From positions 3,706,501 through 3,770,500 of the forward strand of contig NZ_CP101416.1 in NCBI RefSeq assembly GCF_027942295.1: 64,000 nt of DNA. Direction: 5' to 3'. Positions within the stretch are counted from its first letter, which is position 1. Every line of letters starts with the position of its first letter. This DNA is from Pseudanabaena sp. Chao 1811. GTDB taxonomy: Bacteria > Cyanobacteriota > Cyanobacteriia > Pseudanabaenales > Pseudanabaenaceae. A program made the position numbers and the translations under genes. Shown here piece by piece: positions 8,886 to 17,231 of this stretch. The notes beneath the pieces are model-generated. The model had not been told where the DNA came from, made no database searches, and was given only the letters and a program-made list of their open reading frames with translations.

Positions 8886-10097
8886 ATGGCAGATTGGCAA
8901 GTAATTGCAGGCGGCGTGACTGCCGCTAAGGGCTATAAAGCTGCAGGAATCACCGCAGGATTGAAACCATCGGGCGCACCTGACTTAACTCTAATTGCAT
9001 CTGATGTACCTGCGATCGCCGCAGGAGTATTTACCAAATCCTGTGTTCGTGCTGCCTGTGTGGACTTTAATCGTGAAGTCTTAGCCAAGGGTGGTAAGGT
9101 CAGCGCAATTCTCTGCAATGCGGGTCAAGCCAATGCCAGTACAGGCGAAGAAGGTTGGCGTAATGCCGTGGAATGTGCGGAACTCGTCCAAAAAGCTTTA
9201 GCTACCGAAGATGGTGTTTTAGTTGCATCAACGGGTGTCATCGGCAAGCAACTGCTCATGGACAAAATGCGGGCAGGCATTGCCAAAATTGCAACCCTAA
9301 TTTCACCCGATGGTGGTGAAGCTGCCTCCAAAGCGATCATGACTACCGATACTGTGCCGAAAAGTATTGCCTTGGAAACCGTAATTGATGGTAAGCCTGT
9401 GAGAATTGGCGGCATCTGTAAAGGTTCGGGCATGATTCACCCCAATATGGCAACGATGCTCGGATTTGTCACCTGTGATGCGGGTGTCGAACCCAAGCTC
9501 TGGCAAAAAATGCTGTCAAGCTCAATCGAGGCAAGTTTTAACCAAGTCACCGTCGATGGTGATACTAGTACCAATGACATGGTGCTAGCCCTGAGCAATG
9601 GACAGTCAGGCGTAAACATTGATGACGAAAGCTCTCCTGCGGCGCAACAATTACAAGCGATGCTGCAAGAAGTATGTATGAGTCTTGCTAAGGCGATCGC
9701 TCGCGATGGCGAAGGCGCAACCTGTATGATCGAGGTCAATGTTTCAGGAGCATCTAGCACTGAGGATGCTCGTAAAATTGCCAAAACCATTGTCGGCTCA
9801 TCATTAGTAAAATCTGCTGTCTTTGGTAATGATCCTAACTGGGGCAGAATTGCTGCCGCTGCAGGACGCGCAGATGTGAACTTTAATCAAGATGTGTTGA
9901 ATATTCAACTAGGTAATTTTGTGATGATGCAGGATGGCACACCACAGGATTACGATCGCGCCGCCGCCAGCGACTACCTCAAAAATGACACCGTGATCAT
10001 CAATGTCGGTGTGGGCGATGGCGATGGCAGTGGCACAGCTTGGGGCTGTGATCTCAGCTACGATTACGTCAAAATCAACGCTGAATATACGACCTAA
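8886..10097 (+). CDS. argJ: Bifunctional glutamate N-acetyltransferase / N-acetylornithine transacetylase
   Basis: Arginine synthesis enzyme that recycles the acetyl group from N-acetylornithine to glutamate (and can use acetyl-CoA). The 403-aa length is normal. The self-cleavage and nucleophile site is visible as HPNMATMLGF, with Thr190 as the expected new N-terminus of the beta chain; the oxyanion-hole glycines (ASTGVIG) and the C-terminal NDPNWGRI and YVKINAEYTT motifs are intact. Cytoplasmic alpha2-beta2 enzyme. It is preceded by a hairpin and followed by another, so it appears monocistronic. Confidence 0.97.
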   Translation: MADWQVIAGGVTAAKGYKAAGITAGLKPSGAPDLTLIASDVPAIAAGVFTKSCVRAACVDFNREVLAKGGKVSAILCNAGQANASTGEEGWRNAVECAELVQKALATEDGVLVASTGVIGKQLLMDKMRAGIAKIATLISPDGGEAASKAIMTTDTVPKSIALETVIDGKPVRIGGICKGSGMIHPNMATMLGFVTCDAGVEPKLWQKMLSSSIEASFNQVTVDGDTSTNDMVLALSNGQSGVNIDDESSPAAQQLQAMLQEVCMSLAKAIARDGEGATCMIEVNVSGASSTEDARKIAKTIVGSSLVKSAVFGNDPNWGRIAAAAGRADVNFNQDVLNIQLGNFVMMQDGTPQDYDRAAASDYLKNDTVIINVGVGDGDGSGTAWGCDLSYDYVKINAEYTT

Positions 10098-10139
10098 AGT
10101 TAGGGTTAGGCTAGGCATTGCTGAGCAATGGAATTAAAT

Positions 10140-10178
10140 AATAAATGAGGGCAGTGCGTAGCACTGCCCTCATTTATT
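10140..10178. terminator. Hairpin (GTA loop) after argJ
   Basis: Perfect 18-bp arms (10140-10157, 10161-10178), 43 bp after the argJ stop. The remaining 170 bp to ctaC hold no visible gene and presumably include the cta promoter. Confidence 0.75.
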
Positions 10179-10351
10179 CAGCATGATCCCAAAGAAATTG
10201 CTAAAAGATTGCAAACAATTGCCCCTCATTCTGGAATTAGATGCAAGTATAGACACTATGTCAATCTGTCCTAATTCTCAAAATATCCGCTAGGACGCTC
10301 CCATTGATTTCGATTCACTTTGTAGGAGCAGCACGATAGGGCAACCTCACC

Positions 10352-11338
10352 ATGAAAGTAAACAACAAACTAATTTCCATAGTCGTCATCATTGGGCTGA
10401 TCATTGCCGCCAGCATTTGGTATGGTCGCAACAATGGCTTGCTTCCCGTTGCCGCAGGTGATGAAGCTACTCTGTATGACGGCTTATTCAACACGATCCT
10501 CGCGATCGCGGCGGGATTTTTCCTCATCGTTGAGGGAGTCTTGCTATATTCGATCATCAAATTTCGGAAGCGCAAAGGCGATGAAGCCGATGGACCTGCA
10601 ATCCACGAGAACCTAACCCTCGAAATAGCTTGGACAGCAATTCCTACCGTAATTGTGATGTGGGTCGCGATCTATAGCTTTGATGTCTATACTGCGATGC
10701 AAGGTACACAAGATCTGAGTGGTATGGCTCATGGTGGAATGCACAATGCCGTTGCCCATGTAGATCATGCTGCCCATCATGAAAGTGGTGGAATGCACTC
10801 AAACTCTATGACATCGAAAGCAACACTAGCTTCGTCGAATAATAATGGCGTAATGATGGCGGGGGTCATACCATCAGAGGATTCCGATGTTGTCGCGATC
10901 AATGTCAGTGCCATGCAGTTTGCTTGGGTTTTTAACTACACTGATGAAATTGCCACTGCGGAATTACATGTGCCTGTCGGCAAAAAGATTCGTTTAAATA
11001 TGAATGCTGTTGATGTTCTCCATGCTTTTTGGGTTCCTCAATTACGCATCAAACAGGACGTAATCCCCGGACGTGAAACCTATCTCGAATTTACGCCCCG
11101 TGTTGTTGGGGAATATCCTGTCGTCTGCGCTGAGCTGTGCGGTTCCTATCATGGCGGTATGCGTACCACTATGGTGATTGATACTCCCGAAGACTATGCC
11201 AAGTGGCTCAAAGAACAGCAAGAAATCGCTAGCAACGATCCAGAAGCGATCGTCGCCTCACGTCCTCCATCCCAAATGTCAGAGCAGGAATACCTTGCAG
11301 GCAAGGTCGCTCAGATGGGCATAACAAGTAAAAAGTAA
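10352..11338 (+). CDS. ctaC: Cytochrome c oxidase subunit II
   Basis: CuA-bearing subunit of the respiratory aa3-type oxidase that accepts electrons from cytochrome c6 or plastocyanin. The 328-aa protein has two N-terminal transmembrane helices (about 7-27 and 45-67), then the periplasmic or lumenal cupredoxin domain. The CuA ligands are intact: CAELCGSYHGGM (Cys, Cys, His, Met) and an upstream His in VLHAFWVP. Unusual is a His/Met-rich insert between helix 2 and the cupredoxin domain (about residues 120-155: GMAHGGMHNAVAHVDHAAHH and HESGGMHSNSM). First gene of ctaCDE. Confidence 0.97.
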   Translation: MKVNNKLISIVVIIGLIIAASIWYGRNNGLLPVAAGDEATLYDGLFNTILAIAAGFFLIVEGVLLYSIIKFRKRKGDEADGPAIHENLTLEIAWTAIPTVIVMWVAIYSFDVYTAMQGTQDLSGMAHGGMHNAVAHVDHAAHHESGGMHSNSMTSKATLASSNNNGVMMAGVIPSEDSDVVAINVSAMQFAWVFNYTDEIATAELHVPVGKKIRLNMNAVDVLHAFWVPQLRIKQDVIPGRETYLEFTPRVVGEYPVVCAELCGSYHGGMRTTMVIDTPEDYAKWLKEQQEIASNDPEAIVASRPPSQMSEQEYLAGKVAQMGITSKK

Positions 11339-11422
11339 AAAGTAAAAAGGCAAAAGTAAAAAGGCTAAAAAAGCCAAAAGCCAATCCCCCATTACCAATT
11401 ACCAATCCCTCATTACCAATTA
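11328..11422. repeat. GTAAAAA heptamers and a 21-bp tandem duplication between ctaC and ctaD
   Basis: From the ctaC stop the intergenic DNA holds GTAAAAA-type heptamers (11328-11370), then two 21-bp units at 11381-11401 and 11402-11422 that differ at one base, then a partial third unit reaching the ctaD start region. This resembles cyanobacterial short tandem repetitive (STRR) DNA. The reverse complement of the heptamer run appears again at 59637-59665. Confidence 0.8.
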
Positions 11423-11434
11423 CCAATCTCCTCT

Positions 11435-13087
11435 ATGACCCAAACTCTCACTCCAACTCAAAGCTCGACCGCAGGGGCAGAACCCCAAAAGACTCCTTGG
11501 TGGGAGTTCTTTACCTTTAGCGTCGATCACAAAGTAATTGGGATTCAATATCTCGTTACGTCATTTATGTTTTATTTGATCGGTGGGGCGCTCGCCTCGG
11601 CGGTGCGTGTGGAGCTTGCTACACCCGATTCCGATCTCGTTGATCCCGCTTTTTATAACAGCCTGTTTACCATGCACGGTACGGTGATGATCTTTTTGTG
11701 GATCGTGCCTGCGGTAACGGGTGGTTTCGGCAATTACCTTGTGCCTCTGATGATTGGGGCGCGCGATATGGCTTTCCCAAAATTGAATGCGATCGCCTTT
11801 TGGTTGACGATTCCTGCGGGACTCCTGCTCATGGGCAGCTTCTTTGTAGGGCCTGCTTCCACAGGCTGGACAGCCTATCCACCTTTGAGCATTTTGACCG
11901 ATGAGCATGTCGGACAAGCGATTTGGATTCTCAGCATCCTTTTGGTGGGGACTTCATCAATCTTGGCGGCGGTGAATTTTATCGTCACGATCTGGTCAAT
12001 GCGGATGAAGGGGATGGATCTGTTCAGTATGCCTCTATTTTGCTGGGCGATGATGGCAACATCGGTATTGGCGCTATTGGCAACCCCTGTATTAGCTGGC
12101 GCAATGGTGCTGCTAGGATTTGACCTGTTGATCGGTACTAACTTCTTTAATCCCACAGGCGGTGGCGATCCCGTTGTCTATCAGCACTTATTTTGGTTCT
12201 ATTCTCACCCTGCCGTCTATGTGATGATTTTGCCTGTATTTGGGATTATTTCTGAAGTGATTCCACCTCACAGCCGCAAACCGATTTTTGGATATAAGGC
12301 GATCGCCTATTCCAGCATGATGATTTGCGCTTTGGGCTTATTTGTGTGGGCGCACCATATGTTTACCAGTGGTACACCTGACTGGTTGCGCGTATTCTTT
12401 ATGGTGGCGACTTTGCTAGTTGCCGTGCCAACTGGCATCAAAGTATTTAGCTGGGTTGCTACGCTTTGGGGTGGTAAGTTGCGCTTAGATAGTCCCTTGC
12501 TTTTTGCGATGGGCTTTATCTCCACCTTCTTAATCGGTGGTTTGAGCGGCGTTATGCTGGGTTCGGCTCCCGTTGATATCCATGTTCATGATACATATTT
12601 TGTAGTGGCTCACTTCCATTACGTCCTCTTTGGTGGCAGTGTGTTTGGCATTTATGCTGGTCTATACCACTGGTTCCCCAAGATGACTGGACGGATGTTG
12701 AACGAATTTTGGGGCAAAATACATTTTGTGCTGACCTTTATCGGAATGCACTTAACCTTTGGTCCGATGCATATTCTTGGTTTGCAGGGAATGCCGCGCC
12801 GCGTTGCCCAGTACGATCCGCAATTTGCGCCCATTAATGTGATCTGTACTATTGGCGCATTGATCTTGGCATTTTCTACAGTTCCTTTCGTGATCAATGC
12901 CGTTTACAGTTGGTTTAAGGGTGAGCAAGCTCCCGATAATCCTTGGAATGCCCTAACTCTGGAATGGACAACCTCTTCGCCTCCTATTCCCCATAACTGG
13001 GTTGGCGATCCTGTACTAGCGACAGGACCTTATGACTACGGTGAAGAGTATAAAGAAGATCGTCAAGAAGCGATCGCCGTATCTTAA
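11435..13087 (+). CDS. ctaD: Cytochrome c oxidase subunit I
   Basis: Catalytic haem-copper subunit with 12 transmembrane helices, 550 aa. Visible ligands: low-spin haem His in TMHGTVMIF, CuB His and cross-linked Tyr in YSHPAVYVM, the following CuB His pair in WAHHMF, and the haem a3 / haem a His pair in VAHFHYVLF. The D-channel Glu of classical A1 oxidases (HPEVY) is replaced by Ala, and YS precedes the His-Pro: the A2-type arrangement. It lies 96 bp after ctaC and 97 bp before ctaE, and all three are on the same strand. Confidence 0.97.
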   Translation: MTQTLTPTQSSTAGAEPQKTPWWEFFTFSVDHKVIGIQYLVTSFMFYLIGGALASAVRVELATPDSDLVDPAFYNSLFTMHGTVMIFLWIVPAVTGGFGNYLVPLMIGARDMAFPKLNAIAFWLTIPAGLLLMGSFFVGPASTGWTAYPPLSILTDEHVGQAIWILSILLVGTSSILAAVNFIVTIWSMRMKGMDLFSMPLFCWAMMATSVLALLATPVLAGAMVLLGFDLLIGTNFFNPTGGGDPVVYQHLFWFYSHPAVYVMILPVFGIISEVIPPHSRKPIFGYKAIAYSSMMICALGLFVWAHHMFTSGTPDWLRVFFMVATLLVAVPTGIKVFSWVATLWGGKLRLDSPLLFAMGFISTFLIGGLSGVMLGSAPVDIHVHDTYFVVAHFHYVLFGGSVFGIYAGLYHWFPKMTGRMLNEFWGKIHFVLTFIGMHLTFGPMHILGLQGMPRRVAQYDPQFAPINVICTIGALILAFSTVPFVINAVYSWFKGEQAPDNPWNALTLEWTTSSPPIPHNWVGDPVLATGPYDYGEEYKEDRQEAIAVS

Positions 13088-13154
13088 TTCCTAAAACAAG
13101 AGGCTTAAGCCTCTTGCCTAATTCCTAAAACAAGGGGCTTAAGCCCCTTGTCTA
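13087..13154. repeat. Two tandem 34-bp hairpin units with compensatory change
   Basis: Unit 1 (13087-13120) and unit 2 (13121-13154) each hold a 20-bp palindrome (13097-13116 and 13131-13150). The units differ at paired positions, A with T in one and G with C in the other, so pairing is preserved. The array sits between ctaD and ctaE; it may set the relative level of ctaE by partial termination or by mRNA processing. Confidence 0.8.
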
Positions 13155-13184
13155 ATTGAGTCCAAATTATCCAAACATTTACCT

Positions 13185-13805
13185 ATGCAAGGATCGATCG
13201 CTACCACTACGACAATCTCTGAAGATACAATTCATGCCCATGAGTCAACGGGTCATGCCGAACATCCTGACCTAAGGGTTTTTGGACTAATTGTCTTCCT
13301 GATTTCTGAAGGAATGCTCTTCTTCGGGCTGTTCGCCGCCTACCTGACCTTTCGCTCTGTCGCCACCTCATGGCCGCCCGAAGGCACACCTGAACTCGAA
13401 CTTCTGTTACCCGGAATTAACACAATCATTCTGGTATCGAGTAGCTTTGTGATTCACCAAGCCGATAGCGCGATCAAAGAGAATAAAGTTAAAGCTGCTC
13501 AGCTATGGTTTCTCGCGACCTTCATCATGGGCGCGATCTTCATTGCTGGGCAGATCTATGAATACCAGCATTTAGAATTTGGGCTGACCACAAACCTATT
13601 TGCGAGTACCTTTTATGTCCTCACAGGCTTTCATGGTTTGCACGTCATCATCGGTTTGACCTTAATTGCTTCCGTATTGGTGCGATCGCTTAAGGCAGGA
13701 CATTACAGTAGTACCAGTCATTTTGGCATCGAAGCTGCCTCCATCTATTGGCACTTTGTCGATATTGTCTGGATTATTCTATTTCTGTTACTTTATATTC
13801 TCTAA
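13185..13805 (+). CDS. ctaE: Cytochrome c oxidase subunit III
   Basis: Third core subunit of the aa3 oxidase, 206 aa, with five predicted transmembrane helices, the short form usual for cyanobacteria and other bacteria. Diagnostic stretches are FLISEGMLFFGLFAAYLTF (helix 1, with the conserved Glu), LTGFHGLHVIIGL (conserved His pair) and IYWHFVDIVWIILF at the C-terminus. The start at 13185 gives a 28-residue cytoplasmic N-terminus. Last gene of the cta operon. Confidence 0.96.
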   Translation: MQGSIATTTTISEDTIHAHESTGHAEHPDLRVFGLIVFLISEGMLFFGLFAAYLTFRSVATSWPPEGTPELELLLPGINTIILVSSSFVIHQADSAIKENKVKAAQLWFLATFIMGAIFIAGQIYEYQHLEFGLTTNLFASTFYVLTGFHGLHVIIGLTLIASVLVRSLKAGHYSSTSHFGIEAASIYWHFVDIVWIILFLLLYIL

Positions 13806-13931
13806 TTCCAATTCCAAAAATAGTCATTGCTTTAGATTTCAGAAATGGCGTTGCTGTTTTTTCAATCTAAAAACCTTACTGGATTTGATTTTCAATTTTC
13901 TGAGGTATGGCTATATAGCTATCCTAAATGC

Positions 13932-13970
13932 TTTGTGGAAGCGCACCCCTTTGGGGTGCGCTTCCACAAA
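13932..13970. repeat. GTGGAAGCGCACCCC hairpin, copy 1
   Basis: Perfect 18-bp arms, loop TTT. The 15-bp core arm is shared with 15794-15826, so it is a dispersed repeat. It lies in the 280-bp gap between ctaE and the exosortase gene, which otherwise holds no convincing gene. Confidence 0.8.
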
Positions 13971-14018
13971 CCTAAAAATCTACAAATGATTTGGGATTAC
14001 TATACTTGTGAGAATATG

Positions 14019-14053
14019 ATAAAAGAGGCAGTGCAAAGCACTGCCTCTTTTAT
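14019..14053. terminator. Hairpin (AAA loop) upstream of the exosortase gene
   Basis: Perfect 16-bp arms (14019-14034, 14038-14053). It lies 32 bp before the next start codon, so it may isolate the exosortase gene from cta read-through or sit in its leader. Confidence 0.7.
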
Positions 14054-14085
14054 AGTTAAAGATAATCTTTTAAATCTAATTAGCC

Positions 14086-14979
14086 ATGCTCAACAATATT
14101 TTGCGCGGTGACTTTACTGATTTCCTAAATTCCTTACAACAAACATTGCGGAAATTAGAATTTTGGTTACTAGCAACATGGGTAAGTCTCATCGCCATTA
14201 ATGTCGCACTTCAATGTCGTCTGGGGGATAATCTTGACGATACAGCGATGGTAATTTTGACTTGGGCAGTAGCGGTTTTATTAGTAATTCGTAATCGCCA
14301 CAATTTCAAATTTGAGACAACACCATCAGCGATTGCTACTGGTGCATTATTAATTACTTGGGTACTAATTAAAAGCTTATTAACCCGTAGAGTTTACGAT
14401 ATTCTATTTATCCTTACACCTGTGATGTCAACGATTGGGATGGCACTAATTGCCTCAGGTTGGAAAGGATTAAAGCAATATTGGCAGCCGATTTTGCTGA
14501 CAGCAACGCTAGGAACACCTGTTCCATTTTTATTCTCAGCGATCGAAAAATTTATCCCCGTTAATGCCTTTACTGCTCAATTTGCTAATTCTGTATTGTG
14601 GTATGGAGGCTTAAAAGTTGTGCAACAGGGAGTAACAATTCTCAGTCCCTATGGTGCGGTGGAAGTTGCTAGAGGTTGTGCAGGACTGCCACCAATTTTC
14701 ATGCTCCTTCGCATTACTTTGATGTTTGTCTTAGTTTTTCCTGTATCCCGATTCCATATGTGGATTATGTTTCCTTCGGCTGTAGCGATCGCTTTTATTG
14801 TTAATTCCTTGAGAGTGTCATTGCTGGTGACTATTTCTAACCAAGCAGACCTATTCAAATATTGGCATGATGGGGATGGTTCACAAATGTTTTCAGTTAT
14901 TTCTGTATCGGCTCTATTAGCTTTCTGTAATTGGCTAACTAGAGATGACGATGATGAAGGTGAATACGAAGAAGCCTAA
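14086..14979 (+). CDS. Exosortase family protein (cyanoexosortase A-like)
   Basis: A 297-aa integral membrane transpeptidase-like protein with about eight transmembrane helices. Exosortases cut and transfer proteins carrying PEP-CTERM-type tails. The triad is visible: Cys in EVARGCAGLPPI (about residue 205), Arg in VNSLRVSLL (about 245) and His in FKYWHDGDGSQMFS (about 264). The acidic tail DDDDEGEYEEA is unusual. No PEP-CTERM substrate or exosortase-associated partner gene is in the window, so its substrates must be encoded elsewhere. Confidence 0.85.
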   Translation: MLNNILRGDFTDFLNSLQQTLRKLEFWLLATWVSLIAINVALQCRLGDNLDDTAMVILTWAVAVLLVIRNRHNFKFETTPSAIATGALLITWVLIKSLLTRRVYDILFILTPVMSTIGMALIASGWKGLKQYWQPILLTATLGTPVPFLFSAIEKFIPVNAFTAQFANSVLWYGGLKVVQQGVTILSPYGAVEVARGCAGLPPIFMLLRITLMFVLVFPVSRFHMWIMFPSAVAIAFIVNSLRVSLLVTISNQADLFKYWHDGDGSQMFSVISVSALLAFCNWLTRDDDDEGEYEEA

Positions 14980-15012
14980 AAAAAAGAGGGGCGCTTAGCG
15001 CCCCTCTTTTTT
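14980..15012. terminator. Bidirectional terminator (TTA loop) between convergent genes
   Basis: Perfect 15-bp arms ending in A6/T6, immediately after the exosortase stop and 8 bp before the stop of the convergent lipoprotein gene. Canonical intrinsic terminator in both directions. Confidence 0.85.
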
Positions 15013-15019
15013 GGAAAAA

Positions 15020-15676
15020 TTACTTTTCGATTTTAAAAGAAGTAATAAAGCGATCGACATCAGTAGCTGCTAGCTTATCCTTTGCTCCTAAGGCAAACAC
15101 CTGATAGAGTCGATTGTCGGCAAGGCAAAACCTTCCTTTCATTGATACATCTGTCGTTTTGACCTTTCCAATAGCTTCAAAATCACGGCAAGGAATATCA
15201 CCAAGAGTAGATTCTTTCTCAGACTTAATTTCTCCCTTCAGATTACCAACGGAGCCTTTTACCGAATCTGAGAGTCCCTTCTGGACATCCGCAGGATTAG
15301 CGATCTTATTAGGAAAGTCTGCATAACCCACAAAATAGCCTGAATCATTAGCTTCCGCAATTACCATATTTAACTTAATCGTTCCCACATCAGTTTTCTG
15401 ATCTTGGGACTGTTCCTGTGGCTTGCTAGGTAACTGGATACTAAATTTCCCAGCCGCAGATTTGTAGTCTTGCCAACCCTCAGAATTGGTGGTTGGTTTG
15501 TCAGATGCTTTGGGTGTTGCACTATCCTTGGGTTTTTCTGAAGGCTTTTCTGAGGATGTTGCTGTAGGTGATGCGGATTTTGTAGGGGTGGCATTATCAG
15601 CTACAGGCGTAGAGGGAGTGCAAGCACTGACTGCAAATAAGACTAAACCAGCAGCAAGGGAAATATACTTTTTCAT
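15020..15676 (-). CDS. Putative lipoprotein with PsbP/DUF1795-like fold
   Basis: A 218-aa exported protein. The N-terminus is a lipoprotein signal (LVLFAVSAC, with lipidated Cys at about residue 19), followed by a low-complexity Ser/Thr/Pro/Lys linker (20-66) that would hold the domain off the membrane. The domain begins at WQDYKSAAGKFSIQLPSKP and continues to the end, a pattern seen in PsbP-like and other small mixed alpha/beta exported domains. The specific function is not recognised. Two Cys (in DIPCRDFEA and GRFCLADNR) could form a disulfide. Confidence 0.75.
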   Translation of the reverse strand: MKKYISLAAGLVLFAVSACTPSTPVADNATPTKSASPTATSSEKPSEKPKDSATPKASDKPTTNSEGWQDYKSAAGKFSIQLPSKPQEQSQDQKTDVGTIKLNMVIAEANDSGYFVGYADFPNKIANPADVQKGLSDSVKGSVGNLKGEIKSEKESTLGDIPCRDFEAIGKVKTTDVSMKGRFCLADNRLYQVFALGAKDKLAATDVDRFITSFKIEK

Positions 15677-15793
15677 ATCTAATTTAAGCTATGACCTTTG
15701 ATTTGGGGACAAGCATAAAGCTCGTTAGCTACTATATCGCGCCTTGCAAAAGTATTAACAGAAATTAAATGAATGTGCAAAGCACATTTCTTC

Positions 15794-15826
15794 GTGGAAG
15801 CGCACCCCTTCGGGGTGCGCTTCCAC
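15794..15826. repeat. GTGGAAGCGCACCCC hairpin, copy 2
   Basis: Perfect 15-bp arms, loop TTC, same arms as 13932-13970. It lies 7 bp after the rsgA stop (reading on the minus strand) and may serve as its terminator. Confidence 0.8.
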
Positions 15827-15832
15827 AAAACA

Positions 15833-16903
15833 TTAATCCAAATCTTCATCTAAATTTTGATGTTCACTGCGGCGCGACTCACGACGGTAGCGCTTTTTGA
15901 GTAATCTTGGCTCCTGTTGTTTCCCATCACTGGCATCTTTAACTTTTAGCGAAGAATCAGCTGTAGTAGTATTTTTGAGCTTTTGTTGATAGGCGATCGC
16001 CTCTTCGAGATAGGCGAGGTAATGCTCGTAACGTTCCCAATCACCGCGTACTAAGCAATTAGGCTCGTCGCGACGATGTAAACAATTATTAAAATGACAG
16101 ACATCGCCAGCGCTTAATCTTTGCTTAGCTTCAGGAAAACAATCCGCTAATTCTTGCGGAATTACGGTGAGATTGGGCTGCATGAATCCGGGGGTATCCG
16201 CCAGATAGCCGCCCGCAGGCAAAGCAAAGAGTTCAACATGGCGCGTTGTATGTCGCCCATGCCCCAATCGCTGAGAAACTTCACCAACACGAACTTGTAA
16301 ATTGGGAATTAATAAATTAATTAGACTGGATTTACCAACGCCCGATAGCCCTGCGACGACGGTGACACCAGTTTGTAAATGTTGAGCTAGTTCATTAATC
16401 CCTTCATGGGTATAGGTGCTAATGGCAACTGGAGGATATCCCCAAGACTTGAGGCGATCGCTCCAAGACTGCCATACCTCATCACTAACTAAATCGCGCT
16501 TATTCAGGCAAAGCAAAACCTCAACCTGAGTGCTTTCAGCTTTAACCAAAAAGCGACTAAGTTGGTGCGGATCAAGATTTGGCTCAGCAAGGGCAAAAAC
16601 TAATAAGATGCGATCAACATTTGCTACCGTTGGACGGTCTAGCAAATTACGGCGTGGGTCTACTTCTGAGATTGCCCCCCTTCTACCATGCCAGTCGGGT
16701 TCCTCGATAGTAACGCGATCACCTACACAGATTTGCTGCCCAATTTTTTTTAGTCTTGCGCGTCTTGTACAGAGGAGTTCATCAATAAGCTGACTAGTAT
16801 TTTGTCCAAATTCATCAAGCAACTCTAAACGGAAAGCTCGATCTAGCCTGACCCGATAAAAGTTGGCTTGTACAGCCAAGACCGTACCTTTTAGAGCCAA
16901 CAT
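15833..16903 (-). CDS. rsgA: Ribosome small-subunit biogenesis GTPase RsgA
   Basis: Circularly permuted GTPase acting late in 30S assembly. In order: an N-terminal OB-fold domain (LALKGTVLAVQANFYRV), G4 motif NKRDLV, then G1 GLSGVGKSSL and G3 DTPGF, and a C-terminal zinc knuckle (CHFNNCLHRRDEPNCLV, Cys-His-Cys-type). The last ~45 residues are basic and variable. Third gene of a dnaJ-tusA-rsgA run on the minus strand, 13 bp behind tusA. Confidence 0.96.
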   Translation of the reverse strand: MLALKGTVLAVQANFYRVRLDRAFRLELLDEFGQNTSQLIDELLCTRRARLKKIGQQICVGDRVTIEEPDWHGRRGAISEVDPRRNLLDRPTVANVDRILLVFALAEPNLDPHQLSRFLVKAESTQVEVLLCLNKRDLVSDEVWQSWSDRLKSWGYPPVAISTYTHEGINELAQHLQTGVTVVAGLSGVGKSSLINLLIPNLQVRVGEVSQRLGHGRHTTRHVELFALPAGGYLADTPGFMQPNLTVIPQELADCFPEAKQRLSAGDVCHFNNCLHRRDEPNCLVRGDWERYEHYLAYLEEAIAYQQKLKNTTTADSSLKVKDASDGKQQEPRLLKKRYRRESRRSEHQNLDEDLD

Positions 16904-16916
16904 AGGAACACTTGCA

Positions 16917-17150
16917 TCATGCTTTTTGGACTGTTAATGCGAAAAAGCGATCGCGCTCTTCAATCCCCTTAACCTTATGTCCATCAGAAATAAGGCTATT
17001 GGGGACTTGCTCAATCGGCTCCCCCCCATCGAGCAGAACCTCCAGCAGTTGTCCTGTTTCCAATTTTTCTAAATGCAATTTTGCCCGCACAAAACTAAGA
17101 GGACAGGGAACACCGCGTAAATCGATTGATTGGATAGCCTGAATGCACAT
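16917..17150 (-). CDS. tusA: TusA-family sulfur carrier protein
   Basis: A 77-aa sulfur-carrier fold. The family motif DLRGVPCPLSFVRAKL (residues 10-25) carries the active Cys16, which would take a persulfide from a cysteine desulfurase. It differs from E. coli TusA in its hydrophilic C-terminus, so the exact acceptor (tRNA thiolation, molybdopterin or another pathway) is open. It lies between dnaJ and rsgA, a conserved cyanobacterial order. Confidence 0.88.
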   Translation of the reverse strand: MCIQAIQSIDLRGVPCPLSFVRAKLHLEKLETGQLLEVLLDGGEPIEQVPNSLISDGHKVKGIEERDRFFALTVQKA

Positions 17151-17185
17151 ATATCTCTGAATTGTTCTTGAAAAAAATATTATAA

Positions 17186-17222
17186 ATTTAAAAAAGCCTT
17201 GCTTTGCAAGGCTTTTTTAAAT
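17186..17222. terminator. Hairpin with T run between dnaJ and tusA
   Basis: Perfect 17-bp arms (17186-17202, 17206-17222), loop TTT, with A6/T6 in the arms. It lies 10 bp beyond the dnaJ stop, so tusA-rsgA may receive only partial read-through from dnaJ. Confidence 0.8.
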
Positions 17223-17231
17223 TATTAGGTT

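Noticed and set aside
11381-11422. Possible CRISPR-like tandem repeat
   Set aside because: Units are directly adjacent with no spacers; it is a tandem duplication. No CRISPR array was found anywhere in the window.
13845-14111. 88-aa open frame between ctaE and the exosortase gene
   Set aside because: It runs through two perfect hairpins and overlaps the exosortase start; composition is not protein-like.
15020-15676. Lipoprotein as a PEP-CTERM substrate of the adjacent exosortase
   Set aside because: There is no C-terminal PEP motif, hydrophobic helix or basic tail.
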